From the NCBI RefSeq assembly GCF_020990385.1, contig NZ_CP087598.1, positions 2,175,001 to 2,239,000 of the forward strand: a stretch of DNA of 64,000 nt, in the 5' to 3' direction. Source of the stretch: Paracoccus sp. MA. Its GTDB lineage: Bacteria; Pseudomonadota; Alphaproteobacteria; Rhodobacterales; Rhodobacteraceae. The position numbers were made by a program, and so were the translations under genes. This document shows, one piece after another, positions 48,320-56,143 of this stretch. A model generated the notes under the pieces. It was not told the DNA's origin. It searched no databases and worked only from the letters and a program-made list of their open reading frames with translations. Each line of letters starts with the position of its first letter. Position 1 is the first letter of the stretch.

Positions 48320-49816
48320 TTGAAGAAACCTAATATTCTGGTCGTCATGGCCGATCAGCTGTCGGGGGTGCTGTTCCCCGACGGCCCGGCCGAATTCCTG
48401 CATGTGCCGCATCTGCGCCGGCTGGCGGAGCGTTCGACCCGCTATGCCAACTGCTACACCGGCAGCCCGCTTTGCGCGCCCGGACGCGCCAGCTTCATGT
48501 CCGGGCAGTTGCCGCGCCGCACCCGGGTCTATGACAACGCGGCCGAGTTCTGCTCGGACATCCCGACCTATGCCCATCACCTGCGCCGGGCCGGCTATCA
48601 CACCTGCCTGTCGGGCAAGATGCATTTCGTCGGCCCCGACCAGCTGCACGGTTTCGAGGAACGGCTGACCACCGACATCTACCCGGCCGATTTCGGCTGG
48701 ACCCCGGATTACCGCAAGCCGGGCGAGCGCATCGACTGGTGGTATCACAACCTGGGTTCCGTGACCGGCGCCGGCGTGGCCGAGATCACCAACCAGTACG
48801 AATATGACGACGAGGTCGCCTATCACGCGACGCGCAAGCTCTACGACCTGGCGCGCGGCGGCGACGACCGGCCCTGGTGCCTGACCGTCAGCTTCACCCA
48901 TCCGCACGACCCCTTCGTCGCCCGCCGCAAATATTGGGATCTCTATGAGGGCATCCCGGAACTGGGACCGCCCGAGGCGATCCCCTACGAGCGGATGGAC
49001 CCGCATTCGCAGCGGCTGATGGATGCCAGCGACTGGCGCGGCCTCGAGGTCACGCCGGATCACATCCGCCGCGCCCGCCAGGGCTATTTCGCCAACATCT
49101 CCTATATCGACGACAAGCTGGGCGAGATCCTGGACGTGCTGGAGCGCACCCGGCAGGAGGCGATCGTGGTCTTCCTCTCCGACCATGGCGAGATGCTGGG
49201 CAGCCGCGGCATGTGGTTCAAGATGAGCTTCTTCGAGGGCTCGGCGCGGGTGCCCTTGATGATCGCGGCCCCTGCCATGGCACCCGGCCGCGTGGAGACG
49301 CCGGTCTCGACCATCGACGTGCTGCCGACGATCTGCGACCTCGCGGGGATCTCGATGGCCGAGGTCGCGCCCTGGACCGACGGCCGCTCGCTGGCGCGGG
49401 GCGCCGAGGGGCGCGGGCCGGTGGCGATGGAATACGCGGCCGAGGGCAGCGTCGCGCCGCTGGTCTGCCTGCGCGACGGCGACTGGAAATACATCGCCTG
49501 CGCCGCCGACCCGGAAATGCTCTACAACCTGGCCGAGGATCCCGAGGAACGGCAGAACCGCGCCACCGACCCGGCGGCGGCCGAGGTGCTGGCACGGATG
49601 CGCGCCATGGCCGGCGAACGCTGGGACCTCGCCGCCTATGACGCCGAGGTGCGCGAAAGCCAGGCCCGGCGCTGGGTGGTCTATGAGGCGCTGCGCAACG
49701 GCGCCTATTTCCCCTGGGATTACCAGCCGCTGATGAAGGCTTCGGAACGCTACATGCGCAACCACATGGACCTGAACGTGCTCGAGGAATCCAAGCGATT
49801 CCCGCGGGGCGAATGA
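48320..49816 (+). CDS. betC: Choline-sulfatase
   Basis: BetC hydrolyses choline-O-sulfate to choline and sulfate, supplying osmoprotectant precursor, carbon and sulfur. The 498-residue protein has the sulfatase signature LCAPGRASFMSG, where Cys52 would become formylglycine, metal ligands MADQ near the start and FLSDHGEMLG later, and the choline-sulfatase C-terminal extension. The start appears to be a TTG directly abutting the choX stop codon, suggesting re-initiation. The stop overlaps the next gene (ATGA). Confidence 0.92.
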   Translation: MKKPNILVVMADQLSGVLFPDGPAEFLHVPHLRRLAERSTRYANCYTGSPLCAPGRASFMSGQLPRRTRVYDNAAEFCSDIPTYAHHLRRAGYHTCLSGKMHFVGPDQLHGFEERLTTDIYPADFGWTPDYRKPGERIDWWYHNLGSVTGAGVAEITNQYEYDDEVAYHATRKLYDLARGGDDRPWCLTVSFTHPHDPFVARRKYWDLYEGIPELGPPEAIPYERMDPHSQRLMDASDWRGLEVTPDHIRRARQGYFANISYIDDKLGEILDVLERTRQEAIVVFLSDHGEMLGSRGMWFKMSFFEGSARVPLMIAAPAMAPGRVETPVSTIDVLPTICDLAGISMAEVAPWTDGRSLARGAEGRGPVAMEYAAEGSVAPLVCLRDGDWKYIACAADPEMLYNLAEDPEERQNRATDPAAAEVLARMRAMAGERWDLAAYDAEVRESQARRWVVYEALRNGAYFPWDYQPLMKASERYMRNHMDLNVLEESKRFPRGE

Positions 49817-50241
49817 TGGTCCCGCTCTCCTCCGGCCGCTATGCCACGATCCGCCTGCGGCCGGGCGAGGACCCGCTGGCGGCCCTGCGCGCCCTGCAGC
49901 GCCGGACCGGGGCGCCGGCCATGGCGCTGGTCACCTGCGTCGGCAGCCTGACCCGCGCCATGATCCGCCACGCCAACCGGCCGGGAGGCACCTGCCACCA
50001 GGGCCATTTCGAGATCACCGCGCTGACCGGCACCATCGACCCGGCCGGCCAGCACCTGCATCTGACCATCGCCGACGGCGAGGGGCGGGCCTTCGGCGGC
50101 CACCTCCTGCCGGGCTCGGCGGTCCATACCACGGCCGAGATCGTGGTGCTGATCCTCGACGACCTCACCTTCAGCCGCGCGCCCTGCCCGCTTTCCGGCC
50201 ATGACGAGCTGGTCATCCGGCCGGCCGCCGGACAGGAATAG
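49813..50241 (+). CDS. PPC/DUF296 domain protein
   Basis: A 142-residue protein with a plant-and-prokaryote-conserved (PPC, DUF296) fold: YATIRLRPGEDPLAALRALQ, CVGSLTRAMIRHANR, GHFEITALTGTI and LHLTIADGEGRAFGGHLLPG. Prokaryotic members are small trimeric proteins of uncertain role, some suspected to bind DNA or small ligands. It is translationally coupled to betC, so a part in choline-sulfate metabolism or its regulation is possible. No AT-hook is present. Confidence 0.82.
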   Translation: MMVPLSSGRYATIRLRPGEDPLAALRALQRRTGAPAMALVTCVGSLTRAMIRHANRPGGTCHQGHFEITALTGTIDPAGQHLHLTIADGEGRAFGGHLLPGSAVHTTAEIVVLILDDLTFSRAPCPLSGHDELVIRPAAGQE

Positions 50242-50273
50242 CCGCCGCCGGGCCAGGACCCCGGCCTGGCTGC

Positions 50274-50324
50274 GCTTCTTTCTTGAGAAATATCCTCGGG
50301 GGTCCGGGGGCAGACGGCCCCCGG
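50274..50324 (-). repeat. GGGTATTTGG dispersed element, copy 6, with hairpin
   Basis: On the minus strand, 9 bases after the stop of the acyl-CoA synthetase remnant, the hairpin CCGGGGGC-CGTCT-GCCCCCGG (50304-50324) is followed by ACCCCCGAGGATATTTCTC and an AAGAAAGAAGC tail. The hairpin and following 16 bases are almost identical to copy 5 at 26927, also just after a minus-strand stop. Confidence 0.75.
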
Positions 50325-50333
50325 TCCGGCGGT

Positions 50334-50457
50334 TCAGGCAAGGACGCGGGCGAAATCCTGGCGCAGCAGATTCTTCCGCACCTCGCCCTTGCCGTTGCGC
50401 GGCAGTTCCGCGCCCGGCCAGCAGCGCCATCAGGGCACCGTAAAGCGGAATGCCCAT
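50334..50457 (-). pseudogene. Acyl-CoA synthetase remnant with large internal deletion
   Basis: On the minus strand an ATG opens MGIPLYGALMALLAGR, similar to the N terminus of AMP-forming acyl/malonyl-CoA synthetases. Straight after, in a different frame, the sequence reads AELPRNGKGEVRKNLLRQDF then ARVLA and a stop, the universal C-terminal motif of that family with the catalytic lysine (NGKGEVRK). Roughly 1.4 kb of typical coding sequence is missing between them (based on family length), leaving both ends joined out of frame near 50410. Confidence 0.75.
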
Positions 50458-50602
50458 TACCGGCTTCCTCCCTGCCTGTCAGGCCCCTGTTCCGGCCAAG
50501 GCCCGCGCGCGCGTAAGGCCGTTTCGTGACCCCGCGTCGCGGCGGGAACCCGCCAGCCCGCGCCGGCGTTGCGCCCCGTCATCAGTCAACAAGGATCCCG
50601 CC

Positions 50603-51172
50603 ATGTCCGACCTGCTTGTCATCGCCTTCGACGACGAGGCGACCGGCTTCGAGCTGCGCACCGAACTGGTCAAGATGCAGAAGGAATACCTCATCGAGCT
50701 CGAGGACGCGGTGGTCGTCACCCGCCCCTCGGCCGAGGACATCCAGCTGCATCAGGCCGTGAACCTGACCGCCGCGGGCGCGCTTGGCGGCGGCTTCTGG
50801 GGCACGCTGGTCGGGCTGATCTTCCTCAATCCGCTCTTGGGCGCCGCGGTGGGCGCGGGCGCCGGCGCCATCGCCGGCAAGCTCTCGGATATCGGCATCA
50901 ACGACGATTTCATGCGCGATCTGGGCCAGTCCATCCCGCCGGGCGGCTCGGCCGTGTTCATCCTGGTGCGCAAGATGACCGCCGACAAGGTGCTGGCGCG
51001 GCTGGAAGGCTTCCACCTGCGCGGCCGGGTGCTGCAGACCTCGCTGCCCGAGGCCGAGGAAGAGCGCCTGCGCGAGGCCTTCGCGGGCGGCAGGCTGGGC
51101 GCGGCGCTCGGCGTGCCGCAGATCGATCATCCCGCGCCCGCGGGCACGACGGCGCCCCCGGGCTCGGCCTGA
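50603..51172 (+). CDS. DUF1269 membrane-associated protein
   Basis: A 189-residue protein of the DUF1269 type. A soluble N-terminal domain (MSDLLVIAFDDEATGFELRT, LEDAVVVTRPSAED) precedes a glycine-rich hydrophobic hairpin (AAGALGGGFWGTLVGLIFLN, GAAVGAGAGAIAGKLSDIGI) and a C-terminal domain (GSAVFILVRKMTADKVLARL). AAGGAT lies ahead of the ATG. Family function is unknown; stress-related membrane roles have been proposed. It stands alone before mtgA. Confidence 0.82.
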   Translation: MSDLLVIAFDDEATGFELRTELVKMQKEYLIELEDAVVVTRPSAEDIQLHQAVNLTAAGALGGGFWGTLVGLIFLNPLLGAAVGAGAGAIAGKLSDIGINDDFMRDLGQSIPPGGSAVFILVRKMTADKVLARLEGFHLRGRVLQTSLPEAEEERLREAFAGGRLGAALGVPQIDHPAPAGTTAPPGSA

Positions 51173-51211
51173 CGCTTGACGCAAGGGGCATGGGCGTGAC
51201 AGGACGCCTCC

Positions 51212-51970
51212 ATGCCCCGACGCATGGAAACCCTTGACGACCCCGAGGCGCTGACCGAGGCGCCGACGACCCGCGCCCGCCGGCGCTGGCGGCCGCTGCG
51301 CCGCGCGGCGCTGTGGCTGGGGTCCTGGCTGCGCTGGATCGGCTTGCGGCTTCTGGGGCTGATGGCCGTGCTGGTGCTGCTGTTCTCCTTCGTCAACCCG
51401 CCGACCACCTGGACCATCATCCAGGGCCAGCGCGAGTTTCCCGGCCGGGCGGCGCGGCAATGGGTCGATCTGGATCGCATCTCGCCCCATATGGTGCGCG
51501 CCGTGGTCGCCGCCGAGGATGCCAATTTCTGCAACCACTGGGGTTTCGACATGGTCGAGATCCGCCGGGTCATCGCCTCGGGCTCGTCGCGCGGCGCCTC
51601 GACCATCACCCAGCAGACGGCCAAGAACGTGTTCTTGTGGCAGGGGCGCAGCTGGCCGCGCAAGGTGATGGAGACGGTCTATACGCCGATGATCGAGGCG
51701 CTCTGGTCCAAGCGCCGCATCGTCGAGGTCTATCTGAACATCGCCGAATTCGGCCGCGGCGTCTTCGGCATCAAGGCGGCGGCCGAGCATTACTTCCAGA
51801 CCACGCCCGACAAGCTGACCCTGCGCCAGTCGGCGGCCTTGGCCTCGATCCTGCCGGCGCCGCGAACGCGCAACCCGCAGACTGGCTCGGCCCGCACCCG
51901 CTCGATCGTCAGCGGCGCCGAGACGATCCGGGCGGATGGCCGCGATTTCTGCCTGAGGTTGCCGCGCTGA
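51212..51970 (+). CDS. mtgA: Monofunctional peptidoglycan glycosyltransferase
   Basis: MtgA polymerises lipid II into glycan strands without transpeptidase activity. The 252-residue protein has a cytoplasmic basic N terminus, one transmembrane helix (LLGLMAVLVLLFSFV, about 47-61), and the GT51 domain with catalytic glutamate in AAEDANFCNHWGFD (Glu102), then RGASTITQQTAKNVFLW and YLNIAEFGRGVFGIKAAAEH. A start at 51224 (METLDD) is also possible. Confidence 0.92.
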   Translation: MPRRMETLDDPEALTEAPTTRARRRWRPLRRAALWLGSWLRWIGLRLLGLMAVLVLLFSFVNPPTTWTIIQGQREFPGRAARQWVDLDRISPHMVRAVVAAEDANFCNHWGFDMVEIRRVIASGSSRGASTITQQTAKNVFLWQGRSWPRKVMETVYTPMIEALWSKRRIVEVYLNIAEFGRGVFGIKAAAEHYFQTTPDKLTLRQSAALASILPAPRTRNPQTGSARTRSIVSGAETIRADGRDFCLRLPR

Positions 51971-52055
51971 TCCGCCCATGCCCGCCATGGCGGTTGAAAC
52001 CGGGCGCCCCGGGGCGTATCAACCGGAAGCCCGAGAACGAACCGGTTTTCCCCTG

Positions 52056-52745
52056 ATGAACACGCCCTCGCCCAGTTCCACGATCCGCCTTTACCATGTC
52101 GCCCTGTCGCCCTTTTGCCGCAAGGTCCGGCTGGTGCTGGCCGAAAAGCGCATCGAGGTCGAGCTGGTCGAGGACCGTTTCTGGGAACCGGGCTCGGAAA
52201 TCATGCGCCGCAACCCGGCAGGCAAGCTGCCGGTCCTGCGCATGGACGGGCGGCTTCTGGCGGAAAGCCAGGCGATCTGCGAATACCTGGACGAGATCCA
52301 GCCGCAGCCCTCGCTGATGCCGTCCCTGCCGGCCGAGCGTTACGAGGTGCGCCGGCTCTGCGCCTGGTTCGACGACAAGTTCAACGCCGAGGTGACCCGC
52401 CCGGTGATGACCGAACGGGTCTGGAAGAAGGTCATGCGCCTGGGCTACCCGGACAGCCGCACCGTCAAGGCCGGCCTGTCGGCGATCCGCTATCATCTCG
52501 ACTACATGAAAAGCCTGCTGGAACACCGCCGCTGGCTGGCGGGCGACGTGATGACGCTGGCCGATTTCGCCGCCGCGGCGCATCTGTCCTGCCTCGACTA
52601 CATCTCGGACGTGGACTGGACCCATTCGGCCGAGGTGCAGGAATGGTATGCCAAGATCAAGTCGCGGCCGGCCTTCCGCAGCCTTCTGGCCGACCACCTG
52701 CCGGGCGTCCACCCGGCGCCGCATTATGCGCTGCTCGACTTCTAG
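52056..52745 (+). CDS. Glutathione S-transferase family protein
   Basis: A 229-residue GST with the N-terminal thioredoxin-like domain ([50 protein letters not shown]) and all-helical C-terminal domain ([20 protein letters not shown]). SPFC provides a possible catalytic cysteine, as in omega/beta-type GSTs. The start at 52056 lacks a strong ribosome-binding site. The end overlaps queG by 20 bases. Substrate unknown. Confidence 0.87.
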   Translation: MNTPSPSSTIRLYHVALSPFCRKVRLVLAEKRIEVELVEDRFWEPGSEIMRRNPAGKLPVLRMDGRLLAESQAICEYLDEIQPQPSLMPSLPAERYEVRRLCAWFDDKFNAEVTRPVMTERVWKKVMRLGYPDSRTVKAGLSAIRYHLDYMKSLLEHRRWLAGDVMTLADFAAAAHLSCLDYISDVDWTHSAEVQEWYAKIKSRPAFRSLLADHLPGVHPAPHYALLDF

Positions 52746-53778
52746 GCCGACCGACCCGGCGGAGATCCGTTCCCGGCTGGAACAGCAGGCGCGGGCCGAG
52801 GGTTTCTCGGCCCTTGGCATTTGCGCCCCCGACGCCAACCCGCAACTGCCCGAGCGGCTGGCCGCCTTCCTGGAACGGGGCCGGCACGGCCAGATGGGCT
52901 GGATGGCCGAGCGCGCGCATTGGCGCGCCTCGCCCGCCAGCCTCTGGCCCGAGGCGCGCTCGGTCGTCATGCTGGCCGAGCTCTACACGCCCGAACACGA
53001 CCCGATGGAGGCCATCCGCCGCAAGGATCGCGGCGCGGTCAGCGTCTATGCCCAGGGCAAGGATTACCACGACCTGGTCAAGAAGCGGCTGAAGCGCCTT
53101 GGCGGCTGGCTGGTCGGGCTGACCGGCTGCGAGATCAAGGTCTTCGTCGACACCGCCCCGGTGATGGAAAAGCCGCTGGCGCAGGCGGCAGGGCTGGGCT
53201 GGCAGGGCAAGCACACCAACCTGCTGTCGCGCGAGCTGGGCAGCTGGTTCTTCCTGGGCGCGATCTTCACCACGCTGGACCTGCCGAAGGATGCGGCGGA
53301 ACGCTCGCATTGCGGCTCGTGCAGGGCCTGCCTCGACGCCTGCCCGACCGGGGCCTTTCCGGCGCCCTACCAGCTGGACGCGCGGCGCTGCATCTCCTAC
53401 CTGACCATCGAGCACAAGGGGCCGGTGGACCCCGAACTGCGCCCGATGCTCGGGAACCGCATCTATGGCTGCGACGATTGCCTGGCCGCCTGCCCCTGGA
53501 ACAAGTTCGCCCAGGCCGCGACCGAGCTGCGCTATCACGGCCCGCACGGCGCCCCGGCGCTGGCCGAGCTGGCGCAGCTTGACGATGCGGGCTTCCGCGA
53601 GCGTTTCTCGGGCAGCCCGATCAAGCGCATCGGCCGCGACCGCATGGTGCGCAATGTTCTTTACGCCATCGGCAATTCGGGGCTTGCGCATCTGCGGCCG
53701 CTGGCCGAATCCTTGCAGCATGACCCCGACCCCGCCGTTGCCGATGCGGCACGCTGGGCCTGCGAACGATTGCCATGA
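52726..53778 (+). CDS. queG: Epoxyqueuosine reductase
   Basis: QueG performs the last step of queuosine tRNA modification, reducing epoxyqueuosine with cobalamin and two 4Fe-4S clusters. The 350-residue protein has the N-terminal cobalamin-binding region ([20 protein letters not shown]), ferredoxin-like cysteines [14 protein letters not shown] and [10 protein letters not shown], and C-terminal HEAT-like repeats. The only ATG that fits is 52726, inside the end of the GST gene. Its stop overlaps the next start (ATGA). Confidence 0.92.
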   Translation: MRCSTSRPTDPAEIRSRLEQQARAEGFSALGICAPDANPQLPERLAAFLERGRHGQMGWMAERAHWRASPASLWPEARSVVMLAELYTPEHDPMEAIRRKDRGAVSVYAQGKDYHDLVKKRLKRLGGWLVGLTGCEIKVFVDTAPVMEKPLAQAAGLGWQGKHTNLLSRELGSWFFLGAIFTTLDLPKDAAERSHCGSCRACLDACPTGAFPAPYQLDARRCISYLTIEHKGPVDPELRPMLGNRIYGCDDCLAACPWNKFAQAATELRYHGPHGAPALAELAQLDDAGFRERFSGSPIKRIGRDRMVRNVLYAIGNSGLAHLRPLAESLQHDPDPAVADAARWACERLP

Positions 53779-54716
53779 TCCACACGCACCCAAGCCCGCT
53801 GCGCGGCATCCTGCTCAAATGCCTTAGCGTGCTGGTGTTCACCATCATGGCCTCGATCGTCAAGGCGACCGCCGAGGGCGGCTTGGGCGTGCCGCCGGGC
53901 CAGCAGGTCTTCTTCCGCTCGTTCTTCGCCATTCCGGTGATCCTGCTCTGGCTGGCCTTCCGGCATGAGCTGGGCGTGGGGCTGAAGACCTTTCGGCCGA
54001 TGGGGCATTTCTATCGCGGCATCATCGGCACCGCCGCGATGGGGCTGGGCTTCTGGGCGCTGGCGCTGCTGCCCTTCCCCGAGGTCACGGCCATCGGCTA
54101 TGCCGCGCCGCTGCTGACGGTGATCTTCGCCGCCATGTTCCTAGGCGAGGACGTGCGGCTGTTCCGCCTGTCCATGGTGGTGCTGGGACTGGTCGGCGTG
54201 GTCATCGTGCTGTCGCCGCGGCTGAGCTTCGGCGCCGACATGGGCTACAAGGAAAGCCTGGGCGCCATGGTGACGCTCTCCGGCGCCGCCTGCGCGGCGC
54301 TGGCGCAGATCTTCGTGCGCAAGCTGGTGCAGGAGGAGCGGACCTCGGCCATCGTCTTCTGGTTCTCGGTCACATCGACGCTGCTCGGACTGCTGACCAT
54401 TCCCTTCGGCTGGGTGATGCCGGATGCCGGGACGGCGGCGCTGCTGGTGACCATCGGCCTTCTGGGCGGGCTGGGGCAGATCCTGCTGACCTCGGCCTAT
54501 CGCTATGCCGACGCCTCGCTGGTGGCGCCCTTCGAATATGCCTCGATGCTGCTGGCGCTGCTGATCGGCTGGTCCATCTTCGACGAGGCGCCGACGCTGG
54601 TCATGCTGGCCGGCGCGGCGCTGGTCATTACCGCCGGCATCCTGATCATCTGGCGCGAGCGACAGCTGGGGCTGGAGCGCAACCGCCAGCGCAAGGCCAT
54701 GACCCCGCAGGGCTGA
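53775..54716 (+). CDS. EamA/DMT family membrane transporter
   Basis: A 313-residue inner-membrane protein with ten hydrophobic helices in two EamA repeats ([80 protein letters not shown]). Exporters of this superfamily move amino acids, purines or other metabolites; the substrate is unknown. Translationally coupled to queG. It differs from the EamA gene at 17300 and is not a recent duplicate by eye. Confidence 0.87.
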   Translation: MIHTHPSPLRGILLKCLSVLVFTIMASIVKATAEGGLGVPPGQQVFFRSFFAIPVILLWLAFRHELGVGLKTFRPMGHFYRGIIGTAAMGLGFWALALLPFPEVTAIGYAAPLLTVIFAAMFLGEDVRLFRLSMVVLGLVGVVIVLSPRLSFGADMGYKESLGAMVTLSGAACAALAQIFVRKLVQEERTSAIVFWFSVTSTLLGLLTIPFGWVMPDAGTAALLVTIGLLGGLGQILLTSAYRYADASLVAPFEYASMLLALLIGWSIFDEAPTLVMLAGAALVITAGILIIWRERQLGLERNRQRKAMTPQG

Positions 54717-54717
54717 T

Positions 54718-54749
54718 CAGGGCGGGGCCGGGTCAGGGCGGGGCCGGGT
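54718..54749. repeat. 16-base tandem duplication at a gene end
   Basis: CAGGGCGGGGCCGGGT occurs twice in perfect tandem, then a partial third CAGGG, between the convergent EamA and sulfotransferase genes. The minus-strand unit contains TGA, so the duplication supplies a back-up stop for the sulfotransferase. Confidence 0.75.
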
Positions 54750-56143
54750 CAGGGTTGGCCGCCGAAGCCGAAGGCGACGTAATCGCGCAGATAGGCCTTC
54801 TTCGCCGCGCCGCGCAATTCCTGCTCGTTCAGGAAGTCCGGGAAGGGCTCCGGGTCCGGGAAATCGGCCGGCGCCTTGATCCCGGCGCTGGCGGCAAGCC
54901 AGGACAGGTCGCGCGGCAGGTCCGATTCGCGCAGCAGCATGTCGGGGGCGCCGAAGCGTGCGAAACCCGCCAGCACCTCGGACTGGCTGGCCCAGCCGGG
55001 ATAGGTCGGCAGCGTGGTCTGGCCGTTCAGGTTGCGGCGCAGGAAGTCCAGGAAGGCCGCGAACAGCTCGGCCTTGCGGCCCTGGTCCAGCGCGCCCAGC
55101 TCCGGATCCGGCGGCAGGGCGACGCGATGGATCTGCCGCATCAGCTGGCGCAGCTCGGCATTGCGGCCGCCGATCAGTGATTCGAAGGCCGCCCAGGCGC
55201 GCAGCAGCGGGTGGCGCAGCACGGTGAAGCTGCGATGGCCGACATGCTGCCGCTTCCATTGCCGCAGGCTGTTCTGGTTGAAGTCGCCGACGACCTCGCC
55301 CATGCCGCGCAGCCAGCGCGTCACGCTGTCCGCAGGCCCGCCCTTGACCGGCATGAAGATCAGCCCCCTGCCCGCCTCGGCCCCCAGGAACGAGGGCACC
55401 GCCGGGCCCTTCCTCGGCTCGAAATTCGGGATCTTGCGCAGCATGAACGGGTCGAGCCGCGCCAGTTCCGCCTGCATCTCGTCGAAATTCTCGACCTTCT
55501 CGGACAGTTCGCGCGGGTTCTGCGGCACCTGGTCGCTGGCCGGCTCGACCCGTTTCAGGTCGGTGCGGCCCAGCCAGTGCAACAGGCCGGTCATCACCTC
55601 GGCATCGCGCAGGTCCTCGTAGCCCAGCCAGAAACCGGCCTGGCCGGTCACCTGCAGCCGGTGCATGACCTTCAGCTGGAACTCCTCGATCTCGCCCGCC
55701 ACCTGCCGGAACTCGGCGCCGTCGAAGCGCACGGCGGCGGGAATCGGCGTCTCGGTCTCGTTGAGCTTCCACTGGTTGGTGGCCCGCGCCAGCGCGGTCG
55801 AGACATAGCTGTCCACCGGGTTGCGGGTCAGGATGATCTTGGCGCAGGCCCGGTCCTCGATGATCGCGTCGAAGACCCGCGGGTCGTGGTCGTGGAAATA
55901 GCGGAACCCCGGCAGGTGGTTCGGCTTGTCGAAGATCGCCGCCAGCAGCCGGTGCGGATCGGCCTCGCGCTCGGCCATGGTGATGCCCTTGAGCTCGTCC
56001 TTGTCGGGCCAGCCCATCATGTAGGGGTTGAAGGCCTCGCCGAAGCAGGTGACGCGCTTGATGGCGTTCAGCGTCGCCTCGAGCAGGTTCGAGCCGGTGC
56101 GCATCTCGGCGAAGATCACGAAACTGCGGAAAGACTGGGTCAT
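54749..56143 (-). CDS. Double-domain sulfotransferase
   Basis: A 464-residue protein. The N-terminal half is a NodH/Stf0-like sulfotransferase: EMRTGSNLLEATLNA fits the 5'-phosphosulfate loop for PAPS, and IILTRNPVDSYVSTALAR the 3'-phosphate site. The C-terminal half repeats a similar pattern (LIFMPVKGGPADSVTRWL; FTVLRHPLLRAWAAFESL), suggesting a second, possibly degenerate sulfotransferase-like domain. It is the last gene of a three-gene operon with two glycosyltransferases, so it probably sulfates an extracellular or capsular glycan. Confidence 0.78.
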   Translation of the reverse strand: MTQSFRSFVIFAEMRTGSNLLEATLNAIKRVTCFGEAFNPYMMGWPDKDELKGITMAEREADPHRLLAAIFDKPNHLPGFRYFHDHDPRVFDAIIEDRACAKIILTRNPVDSYVSTALARATNQWKLNETETPIPAAVRFDGAEFRQVAGEIEEFQLKVMHRLQVTGQAGFWLGYEDLRDAEVMTGLLHWLGRTDLKRVEPASDQVPQNPRELSEKVENFDEMQAELARLDPFMLRKIPNFEPRKGPAVPSFLGAEAGRGLIFMPVKGGPADSVTRWLRGMGEVVGDFNQNSLRQWKRQHVGHRSFTVLRHPLLRAWAAFESLIGGRNAELRQLMRQIHRVALPPDPELGALDQGRKAELFAAFLDFLRRNLNGQTTLPTYPGWASQSEVLAGFARFGAPDMLLRESDLPRDLSWLAASAGIKAPADFPDPEPFPDFLNEQELRGAAKKAYLRDYVAFGFGGQP

